A DNA stretch of 64,000 bases, from contig JBAMJR010000140.1 of the NCBI GenBank assembly GCA_038501785.1, positions 5,416,501 through 5,480,500 on the forward strand, given 5' to 3'. A program made the translations under genes and the position numbers. This DNA is from Myoxocephalus aenaeus. Taxonomy: Eukaryota > Chordata > Actinopteri > Perciformes > Cottidae. Positions 39,244 to 52,763 of the stretch are shown here, piece after piece. Under the pieces are notes generated by a model. That model did not search any database. It had not been told where the DNA came from and was given only the letters and a program-made list of their open reading frames with translations. Each line of letters starts with the position of its first letter. Position 1 is the first letter of the stretch.

Positions 39244-42200
39244 GTGACGCGACACACACTTATGATCACGATGGCTCCAAAGAATGTACACACACACACA
39301 CACACACGCCGCGTGCACCGCTCTCAGTCGTCCCGGGCGTCGGGGGATTTGTTTCAGTCAACCCACGCATTTTCTGTGACACTAGCATCTGACTCACTAG
39401 TGGCATCATTGTTGTATTTGCCAATGTTTGCTCCACATGCCGCTGTTTGCAAGGTGCCGGCAGCATGATGAAAACTCAGTGGAGCGGTGCTTCGAGTGTT
39501 TAGTTCAGCCATACTTTCTCTGTGCAGTTTAACTGCAGTTTAACCTCATCATTTTAACATTCAACAAGGGCCGTAGCTTTTATAGATTTGTAAAGCGTGG
39601 GCGGGCTATTTCACTGAAGCAACGATACACCACGTTGTCCTCACAGTATAACTTTGAGCACTATGAGTGCAGTGAACGCCGGACTGAAGGTTAAAAGATG
39701 TCCAGCGGGGGGAAAGTGTTTTGAAGGGATCCAGCCCGCCAACTCTGACTTGCATTGGTTGCTTGCTTTCATTTTTCTCGTATATTAAGTTTCATTATTA
39801 CAGAGAGCACTCGTGATATTGAAAAGGGTCACGTGGTTTATGAGCAAATGAAAGTGAAGGATTAGTGGAGCTGGATCCAGACTACATGGATCCTTTCTGA
39901 GGGCCCATGACTTCACAGATTCTGTAGGAACAGAGTCACAGTGTCTCACCGTCTCACTGACTGGCTGAGAACTGGCAGACCGTCTCACTGCCCCCAATCA
40001 CTGACTGGGACTGTGCGCGCCGCTCTGCCTGACCCTCCAGCAGTGTTTAATCTCTTTAGTCTAATCGGTCTGAATCTGTACGCAGCCGTGACAGGCGATC
40101 AGTTGATTCCCTGTGAGGACAAAAAAAAAATGACACTAGTCCAAACCACAAGAGCCGCATGGGGGAAAAGAAGGTAGATACTCGATATTCCTCTAGCAAG
40201 CTTATTGAGCACACAATCTACTGACTTGTGCCGGTACTGTTCCCGTCAGACGGGAGAAGATCTTGATGGCCGTGTGTTTTTGGTTTTCATTTCAGGACGG
40301 TGTCAACGTTTCACGCACTGTTGGTGGGAATCTTCTGTCTTTACATCTTGTTCTTCGATGACCCTGTCAATGAAGACCCAGTCTGGTGAGAGTTTGGCTG
40401 TGAATCGCATGTTTTTAACCTTTACTTTCCATTCCTTTTTTTTTTTGCATCATTTTAGTCATACAGTGTGCTGTGTAAGTTAAAATTTTTCAGCAGATGG
40501 CCAGGTTGTCCAGTCGTAGCTTAGCTAGCACCCGTAGCTTTGAACCCGTAGCTTTGAACTTTGTATAACCCTTAAGAGGCTCGAAGGCCTCTTAAGGGCC
40601 TTCTAGTTATACAAAGGGTTCGGAGGTTGGTTTTCTCTTTGCAAAAACACAAACGTGTAAGACTAGCTAAAGCTGTGAGTTTGAACTGCTTTAACGTAAG
40701 CTTTAAATGTTAGCATGTCCGGCTAATTAGCTAACCATGTGCCGTAGTGACGAAGCATTGCTTCCAAGGTCAAGAGGTAAAGTTAGCGTATAGCTGACGT
40801 CATTATTATGCATGTTTCTGGGGTTTTGTTAGGAAAAAAGCCAGTGTTATGAACCGTCACGTCCACTGTGTCGGGGCCAAGACTCGCCTGTATCAGAGTC
40901 GAGGATAACATCAGCACTCCAAGACCCGAAGCCGGGCACAAATCCTGTTTGTTCCCTACAGTGAAGTGCACTGTTTTAAAGATATGAACACGAAAGCCCA
41001 AATGTAAAGCTGTTGTGTTTTGAAATTACATTTTTATTACATTTGTAGTTCGCCTCGTATCGCTATCCTGCGATACGAGAGCAGTCTTCTCTGTGGATAA
41101 TCAACGCAGGAGGATATTGACAGATAGCTTTAGCCTCTGAGCAATATGTCATGCATGTAGCCGTCAAGTTCATGTTTAAGATCTTTTTATATGGTTCCCG
41201 TTTGAAAACCAGGTTTCTGGAATTATTATAAAGTCGACACGAGACAGCGTTTTCAGCCAGATAAAACCTGGCAGTGAAAAAGCTGCTTGTGTGTGACATC
41301 AAACACCCATTGTTTCAAAGATAACCAGGAACTTCAAGCAGTAAAGTATGACCGGCATAGCAACAGTACAGGGCAACAGGGCTTAAGAGATGATATCTAC
41401 CGCTGCTCGATGGGTCGGGGAAATCCCCCGCAAGTTGTTTACTCATTCAGTAGTATATTATTCAATATTCAATAGTAGCTATTTTAACAGAGATAGAAAC
41501 AGTATCATTCAGGATGATTTTAATATTATTATTATTTAATAGTTTTGGCCTCAAGAGAAGAATATTTTAATACAAAATAACATCTTTCTTGTTTTTTAAA
41601 TGACTATGCATCCTAAAAGCATGAAGGACTAATCGTGAGCTTCTCTGCCACCTGACTGTAACAATCAGGCTTTAGTGGTCGGGGATTCTGAACTTTTGGA
41701 CTGCAGTGTACATGTAGAGACATGTAAACTCTGTAACAACAAATGTGTTTCTGTTCAATAGGGGAGACCCTACATTGGTGAAGACTAACGTTGGCATCAC
41801 AACAGGCTACCTCATATCTGGTAAGAGAAACGTCCACTTTACCCAGGTAATGGTTGTGAAAATGAGACCAAAAGAATCTGCACATACTTTGTAATAAGAT
41901 GTGATAACTTCATGCTCCGAGGACTCACTTCAGGGTCAGAAATAAAATGGACAATTTTCAAACAAAGTATTTTAATTCTTTTCAGTATGTTCTTGATCAG
42001 TCGTATGTCCTTTAAATGTTTTGATTCCACCCATGACACATTCTCTCTCTTTCCCCTGTGCTTCTGTTTTACAGATCTGCTGCTGATATTTTACTATTGG
42101 AAGGCGATAGGCGACAAATTTTTTGTAGTTCACCATCTGGCAGCGTTGTATGCTTACTACTATGTACTGGTGAGTGCCCTATTGTCCAATAGCAGAACGT

Positions 42201-45200
42201 GCAGGCAAGATGGGAAGGAGACAACCAAGGGTGAACAGCTGTGTCCTGTCAAGCTGGGCCTTTTACCTAATTTAGCCACCTTTCAGCAAGTGTCTGCCTC
42301 CTATACCCTAAACTGTACAATCGCACCCGAGAAGGAAACCGTACGAATGTTTGAAGTCCTTTGGCTTCATCGCTTTCAGTGAAATAAAGTGCTGAAGTAA
42401 TGCACCGGTTGGTGAGTTACAGTATCTACAGAAGGAGTCACTGTTGCCCTGCACAGTTGTTGGTGTTCCGAGGATGTGCGAAGTGTGAAGCGGTTGTACT
42501 CTTTAACCTGCCTGGAGATGGCACGTTTAAATGATGCGAGGATTGCAGGAATAGCGCGACTGCGGGTGTCGGGTTCGTTTGACATTTCACTGTCAAATCT
42601 TGCGTGGGCTTTCTTAGTATCATTCTCTATCGTTACATCTCATCTGAGGTACTGGTTATTGCTGCCCCGCCCGTATGCAGTTAGCTCTAATCTAGATATA
42701 TTTATACACAAGTTTAGTGTACTCAGCATTTACGGGCAGTGCTGTTCACTCTTGGTTCAATCTGAAACCCTCTAGGTCGCCAGGATCTGTTGATAATTAT
42801 TATGGAAATGAATGACTATGGTATTTTTTGCATGGAATGCTCAATGGTGGTACTGGCTGATGACCCCCTCCCCCCCACCTTGCCCTTACAATTCCTGTGC
42901 TTTCTGTTTGTTTTACTGACCCCCCCCCTCTCCCCTTTTAATGTTGTATGAATCTGACGCAAGTCGAGCTTAGCTGAATGCTAAACTGTAAACAACCGTG
43001 TGCATGCTTGCAGTTCTAAGGCAATCTACACAGGCAGGGCTCCTTATCTTGTCACTGTGCATGCCAGCAAACGGTATTTAACTTCCTTAATTACTTCCCT
43101 GCATATCTACATGACCTGCCGCCTGTCTGCCTCTTCTTTCTCTTCCTTACACTCCACCTGAGATTCCCCGGTGAGGGAAAAACTGACAAAGCCACTCAAA
43201 TAATGTCATCCATTTGATAGTACATCACCACGTAGCCATGGATGTATTCTATCAGGGGTACTCTGAGTTTTACAGAATTACTGGTGTTAATGCTGTTAAA
43301 AGTTTCCTTTCATACCCATTTTATTTTTAGTTAAGCAAACTTTTCTTAATGGAGGAAAATGCAAAAGGACACTCGGAGTCCCCCATACTTCAACTCTATC
43401 TTTTACGTTGCCAAGAAGCAATAAAACACTCTGGACATTTGGTTTTAACCACATGTTTAGCGTAAACCTCGCAGTTAAGATTGACCTTTGAACCCTAACT
43501 ACATTACAGTCACTGGCTGGATTTACAGATTTTATTTTCTTCTTTAATTTGTGACACATATCATATTAGCAACCAATTTTAATTTTGTTTTGTCTGTCAT
43601 TGAGAATGAGGAATATTACTTTTCCACATTTCTGCGACAAGATTAAAGCAGTGTTACATCGTTGGAATAGAAATATGATTCATAACCGACTGTAAATCCA
43701 GCCTTTCATTTGGGGAAACAGAGCCAGCCCCTGAATATAAAACAATTAGATAAATGAAACGAAGTAGGCCATACTGTTACTGGACACTCATGACTGTTTC
43801 CTCAGACTGGATCTGAACTTCATAACAGAATGAATGCTCCGCGTTAGTCAACGGTGCTCGAAAACATATTGTGAGCCATATTATTGTAGCCATCTTAAAT
43901 TTGCGGTTAAACTCCAATAAAAGTGCTTAACCCTTGATGTCATTTTCATTTTATTTAGTTCTGTATTTAGTCAAATGTGTCGTATGTTGTCAAAGTCTTA
44001 TTAGTTAATGTGTTGGGTGTGTTTATGTGGAAGTTTAAATGTCAAATAGACAATACATTCTATAATAAACCTACTCAATATATGAATGTTAAACACAGAG
44101 GCACACAGCCAAATTAAGGCCCAATTGAATTTACTTAATTTGAAAACAAACTCAGCTTAATGTCATGAGCTTGTTGGTATGTTTTGAGCATTGATTAATC
44201 GGTCACTAACAGTGTTCAAGTAATGGTATGATTTTTCAATAGCGTAATCTGTATTTTTTGTGTGTGTGTTTTAACAGTCAAGAATAGCTTAACCAAAAAG
44301 ATAATGGATTAACTGCTGTGTAACCATTAGATGCATGCTTTCTTCTCAGTGTTGTACATGTTGCTTCTTATTTGCTTCCCATTGTGGTCGCATCTTTTTG
44401 TGTGTTTTTCTTCTAAAATATCTGTCTGTCTGTCTGTGTCCTCCGCTGACTTTAACACAAATGGCCCCTCTTCAAACCCTACATGCAAAATTTGCCAACA
44501 TCAAGTCGGACTGTCTCATCCCTGTTCATGCAAAAACTACCAAAAGGGTTGTGTGTCATTTAAAAAAACCCGAGCAGGTCTTGGTTTAGATGGGGACTTT
44601 CCTATTCCTGTCTTGTCTGCTACTATTGCTGTTGTGTTGCACTGAGCAGATATGATGCCCAGTCACAGTATGGACTTACCAGTTCCTAGAGGTACTAGTA
44701 TTCTCATGCAAGGTGGAAAGTTCAAATCATACGGTAGAAAAGCTGCAATGCAGATTACCCTGTTTGTGTCACGTATTAAGTATGTTTTAATGACCAGCTT
44801 TTATTTCAGCCCGGACGGTAAGTCTACTTCTACAAGCTGTGAAAGCCTGGCCACGAGCCAAATAACCTCAACGCTCTTTGTGGGAAATTCAATGCTGTGA
44901 TTTGTGTCTTAATTCTGAGTTTGGACACAATTTGATTTCAGAAAACACGAGTCAATTAATTGCAACTCAAATTAAGATGTAGACCACAGCAGTGTTAATC
45001 AGTCTTTCAGTCGGTACACAAATGTATCTGGCTAATGGCCCAATTTGAATACCATTATAATCCTGAGTGCTTGATCTTCAAAATTTCATTTAGCAAAGTA
45101 GGCCGGGTCAACACTGTTCACGATGGGGAGTCCTGAAAGCCTCTTGTTTGTAAGATCATCTTCATTCTATTTAGCAGCAGATGAAAATTGTTCAATTGGA

Positions 45201-47354
45201 ACGTGAATTACGCCATAACTAAGATTATTTTATGGTAGGATCCCTCAAGGGCTTCATGGTGGCTTCTCATAAGCACTCATAATGCAGTTTTGAGTTCAGG
45301 TGCAAAACCTGCTGAAGATGATCTCATGCAGCATAGACTTCAGGCCCTGATCTCCTAAACAACGACATGTTTGGCAGTTAAACGTATCGCTCTTTACTCT
45401 GCATGGCTTCTGGTTGCTCCTTTTGAACATAGTGGCTGGCTGAATGTATGTATGGTTGTACATCATATGTATCAAATGCTGTGTTGATATCTGCTCAATA
45501 ACTTCTCCATGTTGAGCCGTTACTCGGATGAACTGCAGTGCAGTGTGGTCTTCAGTGTGGTGTTTTGCTCTCTGGATGAAAAGACATTACATGTGAGTTG
45601 GCAGTAATTGGCGTTTAGTAAGGATGCATTAATGATTATTACCTCAATAAATTCAAAAGCTCACTTTATGTGGCCATTATTGCATGTTGACTTTGGCTTT
45701 TTTTATTAAGGAGTAAATGATCAAGACGTTATTTAGACAGCTTATATCAGGCAAAGCAATGTATTGTCTCTAAAAGAGCCCATTGTTGGTTGCTGAATAT
45801 GCCTCTAGTGTTATTGTGTTCTCTTAGTTACTGGCCATGTTTACAGTGAATTTGACCACCTGTTATGTGGATGTTCAGTTAGTGCCGATGGTACATGTAT
45901 TCGATTGAAGCAATAGATTCCTCAGTGTGTGCTTTATTGACTGAGAAAACTTGTATCTGAAGCTCACGCGAGTAAGACGACTCGGCAATATAACGTGCGC
46001 TGAGGAATCCATTGCTCCAATTGATGACATTTACAATCAACACTGATTGGACATCCACATACATGGTGTTGAATTTTCCATGGGGATGATTTTTCAGTAT
46101 TTTAAAATCAATTTCCATTAAATTTGCTGAGTGAGTATTCGTGGTCCCCATAGGATTAATCCCTAAATTGTTCTCCTAAAAGGACGAAACATATCCATTT
46201 ATCAACAATTGTGCCAATGTCAACATTACTCCAAAGATATCTGATACTCAAACAGATTAAATGTGGTAAATGTGGCACATTCATGCTCCCTAGTGAACCC
46301 TTTTGATGTCAAGGCCAACGTGTCAACATGCCCTCACTGTGAACAACTGCCTCAGATCACAATGTATTCCAGTTGATCTGTTATTTGGCTCCTTTTATAG
46401 TATGGACTAGTTTCTGCTCACAATAGATGAGGAACATGAATCATTAGGAAGTCAAATTAAAGACCAGCCTAATTTGAGCTCAAGCCTAATTGTGTGTCCT
46501 GAAGGAGAAGGCTCTTTTCTTAGATCTGCCAAATAGGTCTATATTTGGGAGGACGTCATCTAATTTTAGACTTGAGATCCCCACACAATAAAAGTCTTGC
46601 CATATGAAATATCATACGGTTATGTCTGAAGATTCCTTGGTCACCTAGTCACTCTGAGGAGCAGGCCTGCTGATCCAAATGACTCGCTGTTCTTCTTTCA
46701 CTGTTTTTGTCCCTTTCATGTTTCGTTGTCTTCCTGTTCTTACCTTGTTCTTCCAGGGCGAAGGAATGTTGCCTTATTTTGCTAACTTCCGTCTGCTTGC
46801 TGAGTTTTCTACACCATGTGTGAACCAGCGGTAGGTACCCGTTTACTCATGACCTGGGCTTTGGGTCTTAAAATTCAGGTTTGGAGCTCAATTTACATTT
46901 CTGGAGATAATATCTCAGAAGTTGTGTTAATTGTTAGGGAATTTAATTACATGAAGGTAACCCATTGCTTCTTGGATGTACAACATGTACATATCATGCC
47001 AGACACTGTTTTCTCAACCATGTGTTGTGTTTTAGCTGGTTCTTTGAGGTACTAGGTTATCCCAAGTCCTCCCGGCCCAACATGGCGAATGGCGTCGGCA
47101 TGGCAGTGGTCTTTTTCGTGGTCCGCATCGCCGTCATGCCAGTGTACTACATCCGCATGTATGCGGTCTACGGCACTGAGGCTTTCTACCTGGTGCCCTG
47201 GGGTGGCCGCGTGGCTTGGATCGGCTCCAGTATCTGCTTGGACATCATGAACATCATGTGGATGCATAAGATTGCCCGCGGCTGCTACAAGGTGCTGCGT
47301 TCGGCACGCAGGAGCAAAGCCGCCCCACCTCAGGAGAACGGGAAGACGGATTAG
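39089..47354 (+). CDS. tlcd4: TLC domain-containing protein 4 (TMEM56), complete, six coding exons
   Basis: Multi-pass membrane protein of the TRAM/LAG1/CLN8 (TLC) family. The biochemical role of TLCD4 is not established. The six exons join in one frame to 263 residues, the length I recall for human TMEM56. Start at 39089: MEPFNQLILAISVTSFFTFQ opens with a membrane segment (about residues 7-25). Others follow at about 54-72 (HALLVGIFCLYILFF), 93-111 (GYLISDLLLIFYYWKAIG), 120-132, 180-200 (NGVGMAVVFFVVRIAVM) and 220-240. Family landmarks: KVEWNSR, GDKFFVVHHLAALYAYY with the HH pair, NFRLLAEFSTPCVNQRWF, CLDIMNIMWMHKI. The C-terminus is lysine-rich and cytosolic in type (KAAPPQENGKTD). Exon 1 is probably non-coding near 34.8 kb. 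The human neighbours I recall for PHLDB2 differ, so this adjacency is fish-specific as far as I know. Confidence 0.93.
39244..40295 (+). other. tlcd4 intron 2
   Basis: 1.05 kb; short (CA)n at 39289-39306, otherwise nothing recognised. Confidence 0.75.
40296..40385 (+). CDS. tlcd4: tlcd4 exon 3
   Basis: TVSTFHALLVGIFCLYILFF then DDPVNEDPV, matching TMEM56 VVSTCHSLVVGIFGLYIFLF. Acceptor TTTCAG, donor GTGAGA. Confidence 0.94.
40531..40558 (+). repeat. tandem 14-bp duplication
   Basis: CCCGTAGCTTTGAA occurs twice in direct succession, just before the hairpin at 40559. Confidence 0.95.
40559..40616. repeat. interrupted inverted repeat
   Basis: Outer arms CTTTGTATAA (40559-40568) and TTATACAAAG (40607-40616); inner arms CCCTTAAGAGG (40569-40579) and CCTCTTAAGGG (40588-40598). 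The arms are exact, with an 8-base bulge on the right and an 8-base loop. Confidence 0.92.
41762..41820 (+). CDS. tlcd4: tlcd4 exon 4
   Basis: GDPTLVKTNVGITTGYLIS; matches TMEM56 GGPSLANVNIAIASGYLIS. Acceptor AATAG, donor GTAAGA. Confidence 0.93.
42075..42169 (+). CDS. tlcd4: tlcd4 exon 5
   Basis: DLLLIFYYWKAIGDKFFVVH then HLAALYAYYYVL, the TLC core with the HH pair. Acceptor TTACAG, donor GTGAGT. Confidence 0.95.
42170..46756 (+). other. tlcd4 intron 5
   Basis: 4.6 kb AT-rich intron with no exon, transposon or tandem array that I can identify. The open frames at 44.3-44.9 kb lack splice context and family resemblance. Confidence 0.7.
46757..46830 (+). CDS. tlcd4: tlcd4 exon 6
   Basis: GEGMLPYFANFRLLAEFSTP then CVNQR, matching TMEM56 NGVLAYIGNFRLLAELSSPF. 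Acceptor TTCCAG, donor GTAGGT. Confidence 0.94.
47036..47354 (+). CDS. tlcd4: tlcd4 exon 7 (last coding exon)
   Basis: WFFEVLGYPKSSRPNMANGV through CLDIMNIMWMHKIARGCYKV to QENGKTD and TAG. GC-rich relative to its flanks. Acceptor TTTTAG. Confidence 0.95.
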
Positions 47355-49950
47355 AGGGAAACGGGGAGGCGGTGGCGGGAAAGCCACAACAGAGACACAA
47401 TGAAGTCACTCCCGGCGCATTGGAAGAGCAGCAGCTCGGACACTTACCCTGTCCTGCACCTGGGGGAGCGTGACATCAGGACCGAATGTAACGAGGGCAA
47501 TGGAGTCACGGAGATGTACCGCTGCACCGTTGAACTGGCCAACCCAAAGCCATGAAATGACCTGTCAGCAATACTGTGTGCAGGGCCAATGAGTTTTCTC
47601 TTAACACTACACAACAGAGTCCTGGGACAATGGACTGTTCGCACAACAACAAATTGTCAAGAAGTTTACCGTTCAGTACATTTTGAGCTCAACAAAAGAC
47701 TTTTTTTCTTCTCCTTTTTTTTGTCAATCCCTGAATGACACAGTTAATCACTCACCCACTGTCGTTTAGTTTAAAGAAGTTTATCTGACATCGTGAGTCT
47801 TGGTCGCATTTGAATGGTGTAATTTATATAATGTAGGGTCGAAAGGGCCCGGTACACTGTATGTTGTCTCTTTCTTTTGTCTTGCTGGAGTCGAGGCAAA
47901 TGAGATTTCGAACATACAAACAATTAAAGATGCTGTTTTTATTAAAAAGGACGCTGGTGTACAGAACACCCTTGAAATGCTCAAAGGGAACCCGAATGTC
48001 AGCTCTGTGTTTGTACGCTGACACGAAGCAATGCAACAACATTCGTTGTTTTTAATAATATTGAGGTGACCGTTTTTTTAATGACATGTGAATACAACCT
48101 GAAATTCCACAGAATGGAGAAGACAATAATGCAACATTGCATTGACAAAGATAAGTTGTGGACACGGTTTGTGTGGGAGCCGTCATTTATGTCCGATTGC
48201 GCAACGCATGTTGAGGGGTGATTAGACAAATCTAACAAGAACAATATTAAACTCAAGAGTGCAGACAAAGAGCAGCTGCTTTGAAGGGCTTGTGTATGCT
48301 AAGAGGCTTGGTGGGAAATCTGACACTCCTTTAGTTATTCCAGCAACAGGTGTTGACCTTAAGTTTAGATAACTTTCACACTTCTTATTTTTGATATCTT
48401 TTCAGGCACAAGCTGTTCAAATCTACCCTTGTCCTCTGGGCAACATTTGAGTTTACCATTAAGGAATGTGACCTTTTTAGTGAGCGAATTGAATTCAGTA
48501 CATGATTTTAACACATTAATTTGACTCCATTCTTTTTGGCAGATTTTAAATTTAATGTAAAAAAAAAAAAATATCAAGGATAATAATCAGTGTTTCAGAG
48601 GGTAATACTTCTGTTTGTGTCAAAAACTATTTCTGCAGTCGTTTTAGGACATTGTGATAGAAAAAGCTTCTTCCCCATGTCACACCCGATCTCCAATCCG
48701 CTGTTAAACATAATGTGCACTTCCATATTTATTCATCAGCTTGATGCAAGGATTTCTTTTGTTCTCGGCGGACAGGAATGTATGGAAACGTTGTGAAGAT
48801 TAACGTTATAATTTGATTTCTTGAGCGTCATTCTACTGACAAAGCTGTCAATCATCGTACAACACTGAACACAGGAACAAATCTCCACACAAGGGTTCTA
48901 AGACAAATGTAGAGCCTGTCGTGTGTGTAATTTAAAGGTTGCAATTCATCGATGATTTACGAAACATGTACTTGAATTTTCATTGTAAATGTATTCTTTA
49001 TACGAGCCGGACATTCAAAAGCTATCGTCAAACGTTTTGTGGAAACAGGAACAGGGACTGGTCGTTTTCAAAAATACGCCTTGCTATGTTCAGCATTTGG
49101 TTTTGTTGCCTTTTTTTTTTTTTTTTTTTAAACAACTCGTAATTGCACACTGAATACTTTGGTACATCCCCCCCAAAAAAGAAAAATGTTCCACGTCTGA
49201 TGCCTGTCTAATGTGATTGTTTGGCCTTTTGTTTCAAATGTTAAACCAAGAGGCGGCTGGTTGTTTTAGTGCTTTTGTTTTGTTATGGTTTTAAAAGTTT
49301 TCATTTGTGCCAGTGCTTAAGCCATTAATACTCTTCTTTTTTTTTTCTTCTTTTCTTATATATGTACTCATACAGTGCCAACTTGCAGCCATGATTTGAT
49401 GGTTCAGACCAATGCTGTGCACATACCCATCTCTAGTCACAGGAGGATACGGCTCAGTGTAGTTTGGCACAGCAAAACGGTGTGAAATATTTCTGTCACT
49501 TCCGCCGTTCGATGACACGCTGTGTGCTTGGAACGGGATGGACTCGAGTGGATCATCGCGATCTTCGAAAAAGAGTCGGGATGTGTTAACGTTTCACTAG
49601 AAACCATGCGAGGTCTTGTGTGGTCGCCTTCTTCATGCACCCTCTATAACTGCATGTGGTATTGCATGGGGACACAATAGCGTATTCGTTTGCAAGACAC
49701 ATTTTGTTCTTTTCTGTTTTTCCTAGTACATGTACATAATGTTTAACGAAACGTTATTCTTGTACTGCGCCGCATAATATAATCCACAGATGATGGTTAT
49801 GATGATGATGATGAGATGGGATGAGAACCATAAAGCTGATATTTAGTATAATAACCAGCACATAAATAATCAGAAAGGGATTACTTGAATACTGAATACA
49901 CAGTTAATAACAGCCTGGGCAGTGCAAATAAACCTGAATCCTATGAGCAT
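47355..49950 (+). other. tlcd4 3' UTR and flank (limit uncertain)
   Basis: AT-rich after a GC-rich first 250 bases, with poly(T) at about 49111-49129. AATAAA at 49927 is the first well-placed signal I noted, implying a long 3' UTR of up to 2.6 kb, which is unproven. Confidence 0.4.
49927..49932 (+). terminator. candidate polyadenylation signal of tlcd4
   Basis: AATAAA 2.57 kb after the stop codon; another AATAAA lies at 50169-50174. Confidence 0.3.
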
Positions 49951-52508
49951 CTTGCATTATATGCGTACCATTGTCTTTAATTTATTAATCCAAGTAGACA
50001 TAAAACAAAGCCGATGCTCTGGTAATACAGAGCGTGGTGCTGCTGGTGTTGGTGTTTCTGTTCTGAACGTTGTATGGGGAGAGATGCGAGTAGGAGGAGT
50101 GTTAAGTGACATTCTATGAATGTATCGGAGAAGAGAAAATATATTTGTCATTTTCATTTGTTCTTTACAATAAATACCAAATTAACGGATGTGATGTGTA
50201 TCATTTGGGTTCCAACACGTTTGGCAGCTTACAACACAATTATTGAGCTCCTAATGTCTCAGATACAGATTTCATTCATTAGTGGTACGTCCCATATTCC
50301 CATATTTGAAGACATCGTTGTCTTAATTTTTGCCCACGAGATATAATTTGCCCTCGATGAAGCAGTACTGAAAATACTTTTTTTACTTTTTCAATTTCAT
50401 GGCGGACTTTTTTTCTGGCAGATACTGAAGTTCTTCGTGGGATACAATATCTTAGTCATATTTGATGGCAGCTTAGCAACCCCACATCGAGCACCAATTG
50501 ACATCAGAGACAATAATCAAACGGACACTTTACATGGCAAAGACGTTGTCTACGTGTTTTCACAATCTGGTTTTAATTTTACAAAATGCCCAGAAAAGTA
50601 ATAACACGGAAACAGTTTTGGGTGTCAGAGCTCTCGGTAAATGCAAGCATGCTTGACTAAACACTGTAACATCTGTATACCCTGCTGGTAAAAGAAGGGC
50701 AAACTTGACAAACAATGCCACCTAAATCACATATTACTACTTTGTGTATTTGCCGTTAGTGAAGGTGCTTTTGAATTGGCTCACATTCCAGCTGTTCACA
50801 TTCCTGGCCACACATATGTAAAGAATTGTTTAAAAATCAGAAAAACACCCTGAGTAACATTTTTTTTATTATTTTTGGTCATAATTAGCCAATATATATT
50901 ACCAACAAAGAACATGTTTTAACACTCTGCCAATCACCACTAAATGATAGGTGACCTTAGCAGGTAATGTCTCACACAGGACACTAGAGGGCGGTGTTTA
51001 CATGTAATTCAATTCCCTGGCCTACCCTGCCATATCTGCAGGCACTGTATCCTGCAGTGGGGCTGTTGTTTTATAGTCACCATCAATGAGAAGGATAAAC
51101 CAAATTCACTGTACTACCAATGTGCCATCAACATGTCTTCTCTTCTGCGGTTCACTTGAACTGAGAGGGAGAAAGGTATCCCTTCTCTTTTAGTCTTGCC
51201 AAAACACCAGAGATGCACTACAACCAATCAAATAAAGATGTACGCTAAAGTTGGATGCAACCTCAGGTTCTTTGAAGACACATATCACGATTGTGTGAAT
51301 ATCTATACTGCCTTGCCATGAGATACACAACTTGTTTGTGTTTTTGTCTACACTAGCAAACCATAAAACCGTAAGTACACTTAGCTCTAAGTGCTGCTCT
51401 TAATCTGTTTCATTAGCTTGCAACAAAGAATATGTGTGTGAGTCATATTTGTGATTTTAAATAATGTAATTGTTGAAAAGGAGCAACTTGTTTTCCCCTG
51501 ATTGTGTTATGTTAACAGGTTTCTGAACGTATATTTAACAGTCAGCAGAACAGTGGTATTGTTTTGTATCAGATGATTGTCGGTGACAGAAAGCTGAGCC
51601 CTTCTTCAAATTGAATGTTGAATACTATTTCATGACAATTCTATCATATATTAACGGTTCTCTGGAGTCTATTCAACATTCAGAGAATTAATAGCAGCAA
51701 ACAACTATTTGCTATCTCAAGATATAGCGGAGCAACGTCTACCTGAGCAGAGAATAAAGTTACTCTTTGATAAACCTGATTGGCCGTGAACGGAGCTATA
51801 TAATTCCGATTTAGGGATTAGATTATTTTTGGAGTTGTTGAATCAATCTTGAAGAAGAAAATAAATGGCTCCCCGCTGGTTGCCCGAATCTGAATGCCGC
51901 CTTCCTCTTCATTCTGCCACAGCAATGTCTTCCGCAAGCGGACATTTGACTACACACAAGCACCCAACCTTATTTTACTGTTTGAAGGTTCAACTTTAAA
52001 ATATGAGTAAAGCTCTTTTTTTTTAACCTCCCAGTTATTTTATGATGCCACACTTAACTATCTATCTTAACTACTATTTTATGGCTATATTTCCCCCGGA
52101 TGTGTTAGTTACCCTTATTAGAATAGTTATAGCACCCAAACGTGTCTGCAAACATAACACACAATTTAAAATAGTACATGAATTTGTTGAAATATTGATT
52201 GTAATGTTAGACATTTTACAATACTTCAAAGAAGCTTGGCAGCCAGACACAGAACACATGTTAGTTGCTGTAATGATAACAATCATTTCAAACAATCTGA
52301 GATGGCCCACGTCCCATTTCAGGTCCACCCATGAACATGTTGTACACCAATGTATTGTATCTTAATCATTAATTGGTGGAGGTAAGTGCTGTAGTTGTAG
52401 TGGTTTTAAGGGAGTTTGAACGACCACTAAGAGAAAGCTGGATTATCACTGCAGCATTGTGGGAAATAAAAAGCAGCCCATGCCATGGCAGAGCTATGGG
52501 CGGCCACG
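49951..52508. other. intergenic, AT-rich
   Basis: About 2.5 kb without a recognisable gene. The notable item is a CTCF-like motif at 50982-50995. Confidence 0.6.
50982..50995 (+). promoter_or_regulatory. CTCF-like motif between tlcd4 and bco2
   Basis: CACTAGAGGGCGGT fits the CTCF core (the preceding base is A instead of C). It lies in the intergenic region. Confidence 0.4.
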
Positions 52509-52763
52509 GGCGGCTGTAGCTCAGGGGGATGAGTGGTCGTCCCGCAACCACAAGGTAGCTGGCTCGATCCCCAGTCCCCCCATAGCTCACACGTCGAAGT
52601 GTCCCTGAGCAAGACACTGAACCCTAAATTGCTCCCCGGGCGCCTCACAGGGCTGGCCACTGCTCCTTGAGACATTAAGGATGGGTTAAATGCAGAGGAC
52701 ACATTTCATGTATGTATGTACTATGACGAATAAAAAGGATTTCTATTCTATTTCTATTTTTCT
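52509..52763 (+). mobile_element. tRNA-derived SINE
   Basis: Begins GGCGGCTGTAGCTCAGGGGG with a pol III A box (TAGCTCAGGGGGA, 52517-52529) and a B box (GGCTCGATCCC, 52561-52571). A body with GAAGTGTCCCTGAGCAAGAC, ACTGAACCCTAAATTGCTCC and GGTTAAATGCAGAGGACACA follows, then a TTCTATTCTATT tail. This is the head-body-tail plan of a SINE family common in spiny-rayed fishes. It is not a functional tRNA gene: the cloverleaf is degenerate. No clear target-site duplication seen. Confidence 0.85.

Larger units (their letters stand above)
40386..41761 (+). other. tlcd4 intron 3
   Basis: 1.4 kb. Holds a tandem 14-bp repeat, a long interrupted hairpin at 40559-40616 and a 9-bp-arm hairpin at 41054-41079. 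Confidence 0.75.

Noticed and set aside
44331..44900. Open frames of 82-104 codons in tlcd4 intron 5
   Set aside because: AT-rich, no flanking splice sites in phase with exons 5 and 6, and no resemblance to a known protein.
46965..47387. 111-codon minus-strand frame over tlcd4 exon 7
   Set aside because: Shadow of the GC-rich last tlcd4 exon.
52509..52580. tRNA gene call
   Set aside because: A and B boxes are present, but the arms do not pair as a functional tRNA and the sequence continues into a SINE body and tail.
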